In this document: positions 17,583 to 26,098 of the stretch, piece after piece
How the letters are laid out: each line of letters opens with the position of its first letter
Position numbering within the stretch: position 1 is the first letter of the stretch
NCBI RefSeq assembly: GCF_001310275.1
Contig: NZ_LGYZ01000129.1
Coordinates: 186,001 to 250,000, forward strand
Length of the DNA stretch: 64,000 nucleotides
Origin: Nocardia arizonensis
Lineage (GTDB): Bacteria; Actinomycetota; Actinomycetes; Mycobacteriales; Mycobacteriaceae
Reading direction: 5' to 3'
Translations under genes and position numbers: made by a program
The notes under the pieces: generated by a model
Seen by the model: only the letters and a program-made list of their open reading frames with translations
Database searches by the model: none
Told to the model about the DNA's origin: nothing

Positions 17583-18365
17583 ATGCCGCACTGCCTCGTA
17601 GAGAAGCGCGACCACGTTCTCGTCGTCACCATGAATCGCCCCGAGGCCCGCAACGCGCTGTCCGGCGAGATGCTTGCGATCATGCGCGACGCCTGGGATC
17701 AGGTGGACAGCGATCCCGACATCCGGGTCGCCATCCTGACCGGCGCGGGCGGCGCGTTCTGCGCCGGCGCCGACCTCAAGGCGATGACCACCTCCCATCC
17801 CGGCGATTCCTTCAAGGGCGGCGGATGGGACTTGTCGCGCATCGACGCCCTGCTCAAAGGCCGCAGGCTCACCAAACCCCTCATCGCGGCGGTGGAGGGC
17901 GCGGCCATCGCCGGCGGCACCGAGATCCTCCAGGGCACCGATATCCGCGTCGCGGGCGAGAGCGCGAAATTCGGCGTGTCCGAGGCCCGGTGGGGCCTGT
18001 ACCCGCTGGGCGGGTCGGCGGTGCGACTGGTACGCCAGATCCCCTACACCCTCGCCGCGGACATCCTGCTCACCGGACGCCACGTCACCGCGGCCGAAGC
18101 CAAGGAGATCGGGCTCATCGGTCATGTGGTACCGGATGGGACCGCCCTGGACAAGGCGCTGGAACTGGCGGACATCATCGCCGCCAACGGCCCACTCGCG
18201 GTGCGCGCGATCCTGCGGACCATTCGCGAGACCGAGGGAATGCACGAGAACGACGCCTTCAAGCTCGACGCGGAGATCGGAGCCGAGGTGTTCAAGTCGG
18301 CCGACGCCAAGGAAGGACCGCGCGCGTTCGCCGAGAAGCGGAAGGCGAACTTCACCGGGGCTTGA
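17583..18365 (+). CDS. echA19: Enoyl-CoA hydratase EchA19
   Basis: 260 residues, ATG at 17583 with AGGAGA upstream. Crotonase fold: MNRPEARNALSGEM near the N-terminus, the oxyanion-hole stretch GGAFCAGADLKAM, and AAIAGGTEILQGTDIRVAGESAKFGVSEARWGLYPLGG, which contains the conserved acidic residues. The order fadD19-echA19 (divergent) matches Rv3515c-Rv3516. EchA19 hydrates unsaturated C26-oyl-CoA sterol intermediates in side-chain beta-oxidation. Single gene with its own KstR operator. Confidence 0.92.
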   Translation: MPHCLVEKRDHVLVVTMNRPEARNALSGEMLAIMRDAWDQVDSDPDIRVAILTGAGGAFCAGADLKAMTTSHPGDSFKGGGWDLSRIDALLKGRRLTKPLIAAVEGAAIAGGTEILQGTDIRVAGESAKFGVSEARWGLYPLGGSAVRLVRQIPYTLAADILLTGRHVTAAEAKEIGLIGHVVPDGTALDKALELADIIAANGPLAVRAILRTIRETEGMHENDAFKLDAEIGAEVFKSADAKEGPRAFAEKRKANFTGA

Positions 18366-18398
18366 GTCGGGCTCGGGGAACCAGCGGGGGCGCGGGTG

Positions 18399-18812
18399 CT
18401 AACAGGACGTGTTCATGGAGAACGGTTCCCATTGGTGGCCATCGAGGTCTATGAACGTGCGGCCGTGCATACCCACTCGCGCCTCCTGCGCACGTTTGTC
18501 GGCATCGAACTCCTCGGTCGCTCCCGCACTGAGCGCCGCCTCCGTGAGGTGGTCGACCTCGGCGGCGCTGGCCAATGACAGCGCGTAGAAGGCGCAGGCG
18601 GTCTCCGTGGTCCGAGCGATGGGCCGTCCGGCGAAAGTCGAGAAGAATTCCCTGGTCAGCAGCATGAGACAGATATTGTCATCGACGACGACGCACGCGG
18701 CGTTGTCGTCGGTGACCCCCTGAGCGATCTTCCAGCCGAGCGTCTCGTAGAAATCTCGCGAGCGATTCAGATCGGCGACGGGAAGGTTGATGAAGATCAT
18801 CTTGCTGCTCAT
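18399..18812 (-). CDS. VOC-family (glyoxalase-like) protein
   Basis: 137 residues, vicinal-oxygen-chelate fold: MIFINLPVADLNRSRDFYETLGW opening strand and helix, ACVVVDDNICLMLLTREFF, and the closing FIDLDGHQWEPFSMN, where the His and Glu correspond to metal positions in other VOC proteins. It resembles the bacterial PhnB/glyoxalase-like group of unknown substrate. It is divergent from an ECF sigma factor gene, a pairing that suggests it may be a target of that factor; this is inference. No KstR site. Confidence 0.75.
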   Translation of the reverse strand: MSSKMIFINLPVADLNRSRDFYETLGWKIAQGVTDDNAACVVVDDNICLMLLTREFFSTFAGRPIARTTETACAFYALSLASAAEVDHLTEAALSAGATEEFDADKRAQEARVGMHGRTFIDLDGHQWEPFSMNTSC

Positions 18813-18929
18813 CCTCTTGTCCTCTCGGCAGTCCGGTGCTTCACCGATTACGACGCCGCCGACGCCGCGAATTCACCGGCCCTTGACAAGGCACCTCACC
18901 TGTCGGTGGGTTGTGGCAGGGTGGCCCTC

Positions 18930-19931
18930 ATGACAGACTCGTCCGGCCCGTCCACCGCTCTCACCGATGACGTGCTCGCGTCGTTCGAGCGGCATCGGCG
19001 GGAGCTGTGCGCCTATGCCTACCGAATGCTCGGCTCTTCCTTCGAGGCCGAGGACGCGGTCCAGGAGGCCTTCACCCGCGCGTGGAAGTCCTACGATTCC
19101 TTCGAGGGTCGGGCGAGTCTACGGTCGTGGCTGTACAAGATCACCACCAATGTCTGCCTCGACATGCTCGACGGTCCGCAGCGCCGCGCCCGGCCGATGG
19201 ATCTGAACGGGCCGTCGCGGCCGGATTCGCCGCTGCCCGCGCCGCAGCCGGATTACGTCTGGATCGAGCCGATTCCGAACGCACTCGCCTTCGGCGCGGA
19301 TCCGGCCGAGCATGCCACGGCCAAAGACACCCTGCGGCTGGCGTTCGTCGCGGCGTGTCAGCATCTGCCCGCCACCCAACGCGCCATTCTCATCATGCGC
19401 GAGGTGCTGCGATTCTCGGCCAACGAGACCGCCGAGGCGCTGACGATGTCGCCCGCGTCGGTGAACAGCGCGCTGCAACGCGCCAGGGCCACGATGTCCA
19501 AGGTGCAGCCCAAGGTCGGTGACGATTACGACGAAGCCGACGAGAATCAGCGCAAACTCGTCGATGATTTCGTCTCCGCTTTCGAGGCGTACGACATGGA
19601 CGCGCTCACCACATTGCTGAAAGCCGATGTGGCGCTGTCCATGCCGCCGCTCGAACTGTGGATCTCCGGCCCGGAGAATGTCGCGGCGTTCATGCTCGGC
19701 ACCGGAAGCGCCTGCGCCGGTTCCAGACTCGTCCGTCTCGACGGCGCCAACGGTCAGGTGGCCTTCGGCCAGTACAAGCCCACCGACCAACCGGGCGTCT
19801 ACACACCCTGGGCCGTCACCATCCTGGAACTGGACGGCGAAACCATCTCAGGACTCAACTTCTTCCTCGACACCGACCGCCTCTTCCCCCTTTTCGACCT
19901 CCCCCTCGAACTCCGCGAATCCACCGCCTGA
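18930..19931 (+). CDS. ECF sigma factor with C-terminal SnoaL-like domain (SigG/SigJ type)
   Basis: 333 residues from the ATG at 18930; a GTG at 18921 is an alternative. Sigma region 2 is at about 20-85 (CAYAYRMLGSSFEAEDAVQEAFTRAW), region 4 at about 140-195 (LPATQRAILIMREVLRFSANETAEAL...VNSALQRAR), and an NTF2/SnoaL-like domain fills the C-terminal about 130 residues. Factors of this architecture lack a separate anti-sigma factor, and the C-terminal domain regulates activity. No anti-sigma gene is present here. Divergent neighbour is the VOC gene. Promoter targets and ligand unknown. Confidence 0.85.
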   Translation: MTDSSGPSTALTDDVLASFERHRRELCAYAYRMLGSSFEAEDAVQEAFTRAWKSYDSFEGRASLRSWLYKITTNVCLDMLDGPQRRARPMDLNGPSRPDSPLPAPQPDYVWIEPIPNALAFGADPAEHATAKDTLRLAFVAACQHLPATQRAILIMREVLRFSANETAEALTMSPASVNSALQRARATMSKVQPKVGDDYDEADENQRKLVDDFVSAFEAYDMDALTTLLKADVALSMPPLELWISGPENVAAFMLGTGSACAGSRLVRLDGANGQVAFGQYKPTDQPGVYTPWAVTILELDGETISGLNFFLDTDRLFPLFDLPLELRESTA

Positions 19932-20143
19932 TCCGCTCACCGCCGATGCGCCGCACCCCGACGGTTCCGGTAATGCCGCGACCGTCGATGGCCGACACGG
20001 CGAACCGGGATTCGAGGCGGGCGACGACGAGTGCACCCGGGCGGATGCACAGGCGCTCGTGTGCGCTCAGGAAGCTGACCGGAGACTGGCCCGCGCGTCG
20101 CCGGCCCGCTCTCCGGTGATCGGACGGCGGGCCGACGGGGGGT

Positions 20144-21700
20144 TCAGGACGCGGGGACGTAACGGTCGCGGATTTTGCGTTTGTAGAGCTTGCCGTTGGG
20201 GTCCCGGGGGAGTTCGGGGAGGTAGTCGATGGACTTCGGGATCTTGTACTTGGCGAGTTGGGTGGCGGCGAAGGCGAGGAGTTCGGCGGTGAGCGCCTCG
20301 GAGGGCTCGGCGTCGGCGGCGGGTTGCACGACAGCCTTGACCTCTTGGCCCCAATCCTCGTGCGGTATGCCGAAGACGGCGACGTCGGCGACCTTCGGGT
20401 GGGTGATCAGAACGCTCTCGATCTCCGCCGGGTAGATGTTCACACCGCCGGACAGGATCAGGTCGGAGCGGCGGTCGTGCAGGTAGAGGTAGCCGTCCTC
20501 GTCGAGATGGCCGATATCGCCGACGGTGAACAGGTCGCCGACGCGCGATTCCTCGGTCTTCTCCTTGGCGTGGTGGTATTCGAAGCTGGAGGCGCCCATC
20601 TTCATGTACACCAGGCCGGGTTCGCCCGCGGCCACTTCGGACCCGTCCTCCTCGTTGAGGACCTTGATCACCGACCACGGCCATGCGCGGCCCACCGATC
20701 CGGGCTTCTTCAGCCAGTCGGAACCGTTGATGACGGTGCCGCCGCCTTCGGTGGCCGCGTAGTACTCGGTGACCGTCGGACCCCACCATTCGAGCATCTG
20801 CCGTTTGGTCTCCTGCGGGCACGGAGCCGCGCCGTGCACCATGCTGCGCAGCGAGGACACGTCGTATTTGCCGCGCACCTCCTCCGGCAGGGCGAGCAGC
20901 CGGTGGAACTGGGTGGGAACCATATGGCTGTGGGTGACACGGTGCCGGTCGATGAGCCGCAGCATGTCCTCGGCGTCCCACCGGTCCATGAGCACCAGCT
21001 TGTGGCCGACCTGGATCGAGATGGTCGCGAAGTTGAGCACGGCCGTGTGGTACAGCGGCGACCCGCAGATGTGCACGTGGTCGTCGTAGGGTGCGAGTTC
21101 GAACAGTCCGAAGAATGCCGTGGTGTGCGGTGGCACCGCGTCGGGGTCGGCGCCGGTGAGCGGGCGTCGCACGCCCTTGGGCCTGCCTGTGGTCCCGGAC
21201 GTGTAGAGCATGGGCGCGCCGGTGCTGCGATCGTCGGGACGGCCGTCGGCCGGATCGCCGAGTGTGTCGAGCGGGGTGAAGCCGTCGATGGCGCCGACCG
21301 AGAACCTGGCCGAGGCGGGCAGCCCGGCCTCGTCGGCGGCCGCAACGGCCGCGGCGGCGAAGCGGTCACTGGCGAAGAACGCCTTGGCCTCGCTGTCCTG
21401 GAGGATGTAGGCCACCTCGGGACCGGTGAGATGCCAGTTCACCGCGACGATGTACAGCCCGGCCTGATACGCCGCGAAGTAGGCGGCGACCGCCTCGACA
21501 CAGTTGTGCACCATGCTGACCAGCACGTCACCGGTCTTCAGACCGAGCGCGCGAAGGCCGGTGGCATACCGGTCCGCGAGGCCCGCCAGTTCCCGATATG
21601 TCACCTCCCGACCCAGTGGGTCGACCATGGCGATCCGTTCGGGTTCGGCGTCCGCAATGTTCCACAAACCGAGAATTTTCACTGACTCCTGCGTGGTCAC
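20144..21700 (-). CDS. Acyl-CoA synthetase (AMP-forming), KstR-controlled, substrate unassigned
   Basis: 518 residues from the GTG at 21700. ANL enzyme: YTSGTTGRPKGVRR P-loop, YYAATEGGG, HDRRSDLILSGGVNIYPAEIE and the terminal lysine motif PRDPNGKLYKRKIRDRY. It is not FadD17, which occupies the corresponding area in M. tuberculosis, and not FadD19; it looks like a separate FadD4/FadD13-like group. A perfectly palindromic KstR operator lies 11 bases upstream, so it most likely activates a sterol-derived carboxylic acid. Confidence 0.85.
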   Translation of the reverse strand: MTTQESVKILGLWNIADAEPERIAMVDPLGREVTYRELAGLADRYATGLRALGLKTGDVLVSMVHNCVEAVAAYFAAYQAGLYIVAVNWHLTGPEVAYILQDSEAKAFFASDRFAAAAVAAADEAGLPASARFSVGAIDGFTPLDTLGDPADGRPDDRSTGAPMLYTSGTTGRPKGVRRPLTGADPDAVPPHTTAFFGLFELAPYDDHVHICGSPLYHTAVLNFATISIQVGHKLVLMDRWDAEDMLRLIDRHRVTHSHMVPTQFHRLLALPEEVRGKYDVSSLRSMVHGAAPCPQETKRQMLEWWGPTVTEYYAATEGGGTVINGSDWLKKPGSVGRAWPWSVIKVLNEEDGSEVAAGEPGLVYMKMGASSFEYHHAKEKTEESRVGDLFTVGDIGHLDEDGYLYLHDRRSDLILSGGVNIYPAEIESVLITHPKVADVAVFGIPHEDWGQEVKAVVQPAADAEPSEALTAELLAFAATQLAKYKIPKSIDYLPELPRDPNGKLYKRKIRDRYVPAS

Positions 21701-21710
21701 CCCTCGAATC

Positions 21711-21724
21711 TAGAACGTGTTCTA
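21711..21724. promoter_or_regulatory. KstR operator upstream of the 20.1-21.7 kb acyl-CoA synthetase
   Basis: TAGAACGTGTTCTA is a perfect palindrome and matches the KstR motif at every fixed position. It fills the gap between the synthetase start (21700) and the end of the oxidoreductase gene (21725), so it also touches the 3' end of the upstream gene. Confidence 0.9.
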
Positions 21725-22759
21725 TTAATCGACAAGAGGCGCCAAGCGATCCAACTGCTCGATATTCGGCACGGAGACAAGCATCATGGTCACCCCAGCG
21801 GCCTCCCAGACCTCTAGCTGCTTGCGCGCGTGGTCGATGCCGCCGATGATCGCGGTGTCCAGAATCAGCTCGTCGGGAACCATCGCCGCGGCCTCGGCCT
21901 TCTTGCCCGCCTGGAACAGCCTGCCGATCTCATCGACCTCGCGGTCGTAGCCCATCCTCCGGTACACCTGGGCATGGAAATTCAACTCCGGCGCGCCCAT
22001 GCCGCCTATGTAGAGCGCCATGACCCAGCGCATCCGCTCGATTTCGCTCGCCGGATCGTCGGTGATCACCACCTGACAGCTCGCGGCTATCTCGAAATCC
22101 TCGCGCGTGCGGCGCGCGCCCGCGCGGGCGAACCCCTCGTCGAGCCAGTCGTTGTACATGTTCGCCAGGCGCGGCGCGTAGTAGATGGCCAGCCAGCCGT
22201 CGGCGATCTCGGCGGTCAGCGCCACGTTCTTCGGACCCTCGGCGCCCAACCAGATCGGCATATCCGCACGTAGCGGATGCACGATCGGTTTGAGCGGCTT
22301 GCCGAGACCGAGTGCGCCCTGACCCGTGTACGGCAGCGGATAGTGCGGGCCCGCGCTGGTCACGGGGGCCTGGCGTGCCAGCACCTGACGAATGATGTCC
22401 ACGTACTCGCGGGTGCGCTGCAAAGGCTTGGCGAAGGGCTGTCCATACCAGCCCTCGACCACCTGCGGACCGGAGACGCCGAGACCGAGCACGGCCCGCC
22501 CGCCGCTGAGGTGATCGAGGGTCAGCGCGTGCATGGCAGTCGCGGTGGGCGTGCGCGCCGACAACTGCACCACCGAGGTGCCGAGGCGCACCCGCTCGGT
22601 GCGCGAGCCCCACCACGTCAGCGGACCGAAGGCGTCCGATCCCCAGGATTCGGCCGCGAAGACGGCGTCGAATCCGGCCGCCTCGGCCGCGACGACCACC
22701 TCAGCCGCATTCTCGGGCGGCTGCGCCATCCAATACCCGAGCTGCAATCCGAACTTCAC
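21725..22759 (-). CDS. LLM-class F420-dependent oxidoreductase (Rv3520c-type)
   Basis: 344 residues, luciferase-like TIM-barrel family: MKFGLQLGYWMAQPP first strand, FDAVFAAESWGSDAFGPLTWWGSRT, RAVLGLGVSGPQVVEGWYG and PIWLGAEGPKNVALTAEIADGWLAIYYAP, which is the pattern of coenzyme F420-binding members. The gene sits in the same position as Rv3520c, divergent from the DUF35-ltp4-ltp3 operon and sharing its KstR site. The substrate is unknown; a redox step on a sterol intermediate is likely from context. Confidence 0.87.
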   Translation of the reverse strand: MKFGLQLGYWMAQPPENAAEVVVAAEAAGFDAVFAAESWGSDAFGPLTWWGSRTERVRLGTSVVQLSARTPTATAMHALTLDHLSGGRAVLGLGVSGPQVVEGWYGQPFAKPLQRTREYVDIIRQVLARQAPVTSAGPHYPLPYTGQGALGLGKPLKPIVHPLRADMPIWLGAEGPKNVALTAEIADGWLAIYYAPRLANMYNDWLDEGFARAGARRTREDFEIAASCQVVITDDPASEIERMRWVMALYIGGMGAPELNFHAQVYRRMGYDREVDEIGRLFQAGKKAEAAAMVPDELILDTAIIGGIDHARKQLEVWEAAGVTMMLVSVPNIEQLDRLAPLVD

Positions 22760-22796
22760 GATGGACCCCTTTCGGCCTGATGCTTGCCACCAGAAT

Positions 22797-22810
22797 AAGA
22801 ACCTGTTCTA
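22797..22810. promoter_or_regulatory. KstR operator between the F420 oxidoreductase and the ltp operon
   Basis: AAGAACCTGTTCTA matches the KstR motif except the first base. It lies nine bases before the GTG of the DUF35 gene (22820) and 37 before the oxidoreductase start, so binding would occlude both start regions. Confidence 0.8.
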
Positions 22811-22819
22811 CTCGATATC

Positions 22820-23872
22820 GTGACTCAGGGGAATACCGCATCCGGCGTAATCGCGGATGAGAAAGGGTCGGAATTGAACACCAGCGGGCTGAAGGAGAGC
22901 GACGCGGGTACCGGTTCCGCGCCCGACGTACTCAGCGCGCCCCTCAGGGTGCGATTCGACTACACCCGGTCGGTCGGTCCGACCATCGGTGCGTTCCTGA
23001 CCGGACTGCGCGCGCACAAGGTGCTCGGCATGCGCGGCTCCGACGGCCGGGTGCTGGTGCCGCCGCCGGAATACGATCCGGTGACCGCCGAACCACTCAC
23101 CGAATTCGTCGACGTCGCCGATGTCGGCACCGTCGAATCCTGGACGTGGGTGCACGATCCGCTGCCCAGCCAGCCCTTCGACCGCCCCTTTGCGTGGGCG
23201 CTCATCCGGCTCGACGGGGCCGACACCTCGCTGCTGCACGCCGTCGACGTCGCGGCGCCGGATGACATCCGCGCCGGACTGCGGGTGCGAGCGCGGTGGG
23301 CGGAGACCACCGAGGGCAGCATCCGGGATATCGCCTGCTTCGAACCCGGTGAAACCTCCACGGCCACACCGGTTCCCGACGACGACCGGGCGCCGGTCAC
23401 GATGATCACCACCCCGGTCGACCTGGCCTACAAGCACACCGCCTCCCCGCAGGAGACCGTCTATCTGCGCGGATTGGCCGAGGGCAAACTCATCGGCGCG
23501 CGCACCGACGCGGGCGGCAAGGTGTACTTCCCGCCGCGCGGGGCCAACCCCACCAATGGTCTGCCCACCGACGACTACATCGAACTGTCCGACAACGGCA
23601 CCGTCACCACCTTCTGCATCGTGAACGTGCCGTTCCTCGGACAGCGCATCAAACCGCCCTACGTCGCGGCCTACGTGCTGCTCGACGGCGCGGATATTCC
23701 GGTACTGCACCTCGTGCTCGGTTGCGAGGCGAGCGAAGTGCGCATGGGCATGCGGGTCAAGGCGGTGTGGAAACCGCGCGAGGAGTGGGGCTTCGGTCTG
23801 GAGAACGTGGACCATTTCGAGCCTTCCGGCGAGCCCGATGCCGACTACGACACCTACAAGCACCACCTCTGA
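22820..23872 (+). CDS. Tandem DUF35/OB-fold acyl-CoA-associated protein (Rv3521-type)
   Basis: 350 residues from the GTG at 22820. Two related halves are visible: FLTGLRAHKVLGMRGSDG...VLVPPPEYDP (about 58-90) with an OB region to about 180, and YLRGLAEGKLIGARTDAGGKVYFPP (about 215-240) with a second OB region to about 335. The first half of each normally holds a CxxC zinc ribbon; here the cysteines are absent. DUF35 proteins partner thiolase-fold enzymes, for example ChsH2 with the aldolase Ltp2. The next two genes encode such enzymes (Ltp4, Ltp3), so complex formation is likely. Confidence 0.85.
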   Translation: MTQGNTASGVIADEKGSELNTSGLKESDAGTGSAPDVLSAPLRVRFDYTRSVGPTIGAFLTGLRAHKVLGMRGSDGRVLVPPPEYDPVTAEPLTEFVDVADVGTVESWTWVHDPLPSQPFDRPFAWALIRLDGADTSLLHAVDVAAPDDIRAGLRVRARWAETTEGSIRDIACFEPGETSTATPVPDDDRAPVTMITTPVDLAYKHTASPQETVYLRGLAEGKLIGARTDAGGKVYFPPRGANPTNGLPTDDYIELSDNGTVTTFCIVNVPFLGQRIKPPYVAAYVLLDGADIPVLHLVLGCEASEVRMGMRVKAVWKPREEWGFGLENVDHFEPSGEPDADYDTYKHHL

Positions 23873-23888
23873 GAGGCGCTCTCCCATC

Positions 23889-24935
23889 ATGACCGATCGT
23901 TCGGCCGACAACGCCACCGACATCGCGGTCGTGGGTTTCGCCCACGCCCCGCACGTGCCGGAAACCTTCGGCACCACCAACGGCGTCGAAATGCTGGTCC
24001 CCTGTTTCCAGCAGCTCTATACCCGTCTCGGCATCACCAAGGCCGATATCGACTTCTGGTGCTCGGGATCCTCGGACTTCCTCGCCGGGCGCGCCTTCTC
24101 CTTCATCTCCGCCATCGACGCCATCGGCGCGGTGCCGCCGATCAACGAGTCGCACGTGGAGATGGACGCCGCATGGGCGCTGTACGAGGCGTTCGTGAAA
24201 TTGAAGTCGGGACAGGCGAATACCGCACTGGTATACGGCTTCGGCAAGTCCTCGGCGGGCACCCTGCGCCAGATCCTGACCATGCAGCTCGACCCCTATC
24301 TGGTCGCCCCGCTGTGGCCGGACGCGGTGTCCATCGCGGGTTTGCAGGCGCGCGCGGGCATCGACGCGGGCCGCTGGACCGAGCGGGATATGGCGGCGGT
24401 CGCCGCGCAGTCGGAGGGTGATATCGACGGCCTGCTGGCCGCGCCGTATGTCGCCGATCCGCTGCGCGCCCACGATGTCGCACCGATCACCGACGGCGCC
24501 GCCGCGATCATCCTCGCGACCGGCGACCGCGCCCGCGAACTGTGCGAGCGTCCGGCCTGGATCACCGGAATGGCACACCGGATCGACACGCCGGTGCTCG
24601 GGGCGCGTGACCTCACCGTCTCCCCCTCGACACAGGCCGCGGCCAAGCAGCTCACCGGCGGTGACACCAGCGGATTCGATATCGCCGAACTGCACGCGCC
24701 ATTCAGCCATCAGCAATTGATCCTCGCCGAGGCGATCGGTCTGAAGCCCAACACGAAAGTGAATCCGTCCGGCGGGGCGCTCTCGGCCAATCCCATGTTC
24801 GCCGCGGGCCTCGAGCGCATCGGCTTCGCCGCCGAGGCCATCATCGCAGGCACCGCCGATCGCGCGCTGGCACACGCCACCAGCGGACCGGCGCTGCAAC
24901 AGAATCTCGTGACCGTACTGGAGGCGACCCGATGA
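23889..24935 (+). CDS. ltp4: Thiolase-fold lipid-transfer protein Ltp4 (probable sterol side-chain aldolase)
   Basis: 348 residues from the ATG at 23889. Non-decarboxylating thiolase/SCP-X fold: DIAVVGFAHAPHVPE start, DFWCSGSSDFLAGRAFSF near the active-site loop, VAPITDGAAAIILATGDRA, and the C-terminal NPSGGALSANPMFAAGLERIGFAAEAI. It corresponds to Rv3522. In Rhodococcus ltp3 and ltp4 are required for degradation of C24-branched sterol side chains, which points to retro-aldol cleavage. It overlaps ltp3 by four bases (ATGA). Confidence 0.88.
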   Translation: MTDRSADNATDIAVVGFAHAPHVPETFGTTNGVEMLVPCFQQLYTRLGITKADIDFWCSGSSDFLAGRAFSFISAIDAIGAVPPINESHVEMDAAWALYEAFVKLKSGQANTALVYGFGKSSAGTLRQILTMQLDPYLVAPLWPDAVSIAGLQARAGIDAGRWTERDMAAVAAQSEGDIDGLLAAPYVADPLRAHDVAPITDGAAAIILATGDRARELCERPAWITGMAHRIDTPVLGARDLTVSPSTQAAAKQLTGGDTSGFDIAELHAPFSHQQLILAEAIGLKPNTKVNPSGGALSANPMFAAGLERIGFAAEAIIAGTADRALAHATSGPALQQNLVTVLEATR

Positions 24936-26098
24936 GTTTCCCGGCCGCGGTGCTCGGCACCGGACAAACCCATCACGTGACGAAACGGACCGACGTGTCG
25001 ATGGCGGGTCTGTGCCGCGAAGCCATCGATCGCGCACTCCTCGATTCCGGCCTCACCATGGCCGATATCGACGCGGTCGTGGTCGGTAAGGCGCCCGACT
25101 TCTTCGAGGGCGTCATGATGCCGGAACTGTTCATGGCCGACGCACTCGGCGCGACCGGCAAGCCGTTGATGCGCGTGCACACCGCCGGATCGGTCGGCGG
25201 CTCCACCGGCGTGGTGGCGGCCAATCTCGTCCAGGCGGGCGTGCACAAGAAAGTGCTCGCGGTGTCGTGGGAGAAGCAGTCCGAATCCAATGCCATGTGG
25301 GCGCTGTCGATTCCGGTTCCGTTCACCATGCCGGTCGGCGCGGGCGCGGGCGGCTACTTCGCCCCGCACGTACGCTCCTACATCCGCCGCTCGAACGCGC
25401 CGAGCCATATCGGCGCGATGGTCGCGGTGAAGGACCGGCGCAACGGCGCGAAGAATCCGCTGGCCCATCTGCAACAGCCCGACATCACCCTGGAATCGGT
25501 GCTTGCCTCACAGATGCTGTGGGATCCGATCCGCTTCGATGAGACCTGCCCCTCCTCCGACGGCGCCTGCGCGGTGGTCATCGGCGACGAGGAAGCCGCG
25601 AGCGCCATCGAGGCACAGGGCAAGAAGGTCGCGTGGATCCACGCCACCGCCATGCGCACCGAGCCCACCACCTTCGCGGGCCGTGATCAGGTGAATCCCC
25701 AAGCGGGCCGGGACGCGGCCGCCGCACTGTGGCAGGCCGCGGGCATCACCGATCCGCTCGAGGAGATCGACGCCGCCGAGATCTACGTGCCGTTCTCCTG
25801 GTTCGAACCGATGTGGCTGGAGAACCTCGGTTTCGCCGCGCCCGGTGACGGCTGGAAACTCACCGACAAGGGCGAAACCGAGATCGGCGGCCGCATCCCG
25901 GTCAACCCGTCCGGCGGCGTGCTGTCGTCCAACCCCATCGGCGCCTCGGGCATGATCCGCTTCGCCGAAGCCGCCAAGCAGGTCATGGGCCGGGCCGGCG
26001 ACTACCAGGTCGAAGGCGCGCGCAAGGCGCTCGGTCACGCCTACGGCGGCGGCTCGCAGTACTTCTCCATGTGGGTCGTCGGGTCGGAACGCCGGTGA
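24932..26098 (+). CDS. ltp3: Thiolase-fold lipid-transfer protein Ltp3 (probable sterol side-chain aldolase)
   Basis: 388 residues. SCP-X/thiolase fold: AAVLGTGQTHHVTKR, MRVHTAGSVGGSTGVVAANLV (active-site loop with no thiolase Cys, as in the non-thiolytic members), CPSSDGACAVVIGDEEA, and VNPSGGVLSSNPIGASGMIRFAEA near the C-terminus. It corresponds to Rv3523. It is expected to act with Ltp4 and the DUF35 protein in removing a branched sterol side-chain fragment. Translationally coupled to both neighbours by 4-bp overlaps. Confidence 0.88.
   Translation: MSFPAAVLGTGQTHHVTKRTDVSMAGLCREAIDRALLDSGLTMADIDAVVVGKAPDFFEGVMMPELFMADALGATGKPLMRVHTAGSVGGSTGVVAANLVQAGVHKKVLAVSWEKQSESNAMWALSIPVPFTMPVGAGAGGYFAPHVRSYIRRSNAPSHIGAMVAVKDRRNGAKNPLAHLQQPDITLESVLASQMLWDPIRFDETCPSSDGACAVVIGDEEAASAIEAQGKKVAWIHATAMRTEPTTFAGRDQVNPQAGRDAAAALWQAAGITDPLEEIDAAEIYVPFSWFEPMWLENLGFAAPGDGWKLTDKGETEIGGRIPVNPSGGVLSSNPIGASGMIRFAEAAKQVMGRAGDYQVEGARKALGHAYGGGSQYFSMWVVGSERR

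Noticed and set aside
21725..22759. Oxidoreductase as an alkane or bacterial luciferase monooxygenase
   Set aside because: Sequence pattern and gene position match the F420-dependent Rv3520c group; no partner flavin reductase or luciferase subunit is adjacent.
22820..23872. Double DUF35 protein as ChsH2 (MaoC-DUF35 fusion)
   Set aside because: No MaoC hydratase motif is visible and both halves look like DUF35; the position corresponds to Rv3521 rather than Rv3542c.
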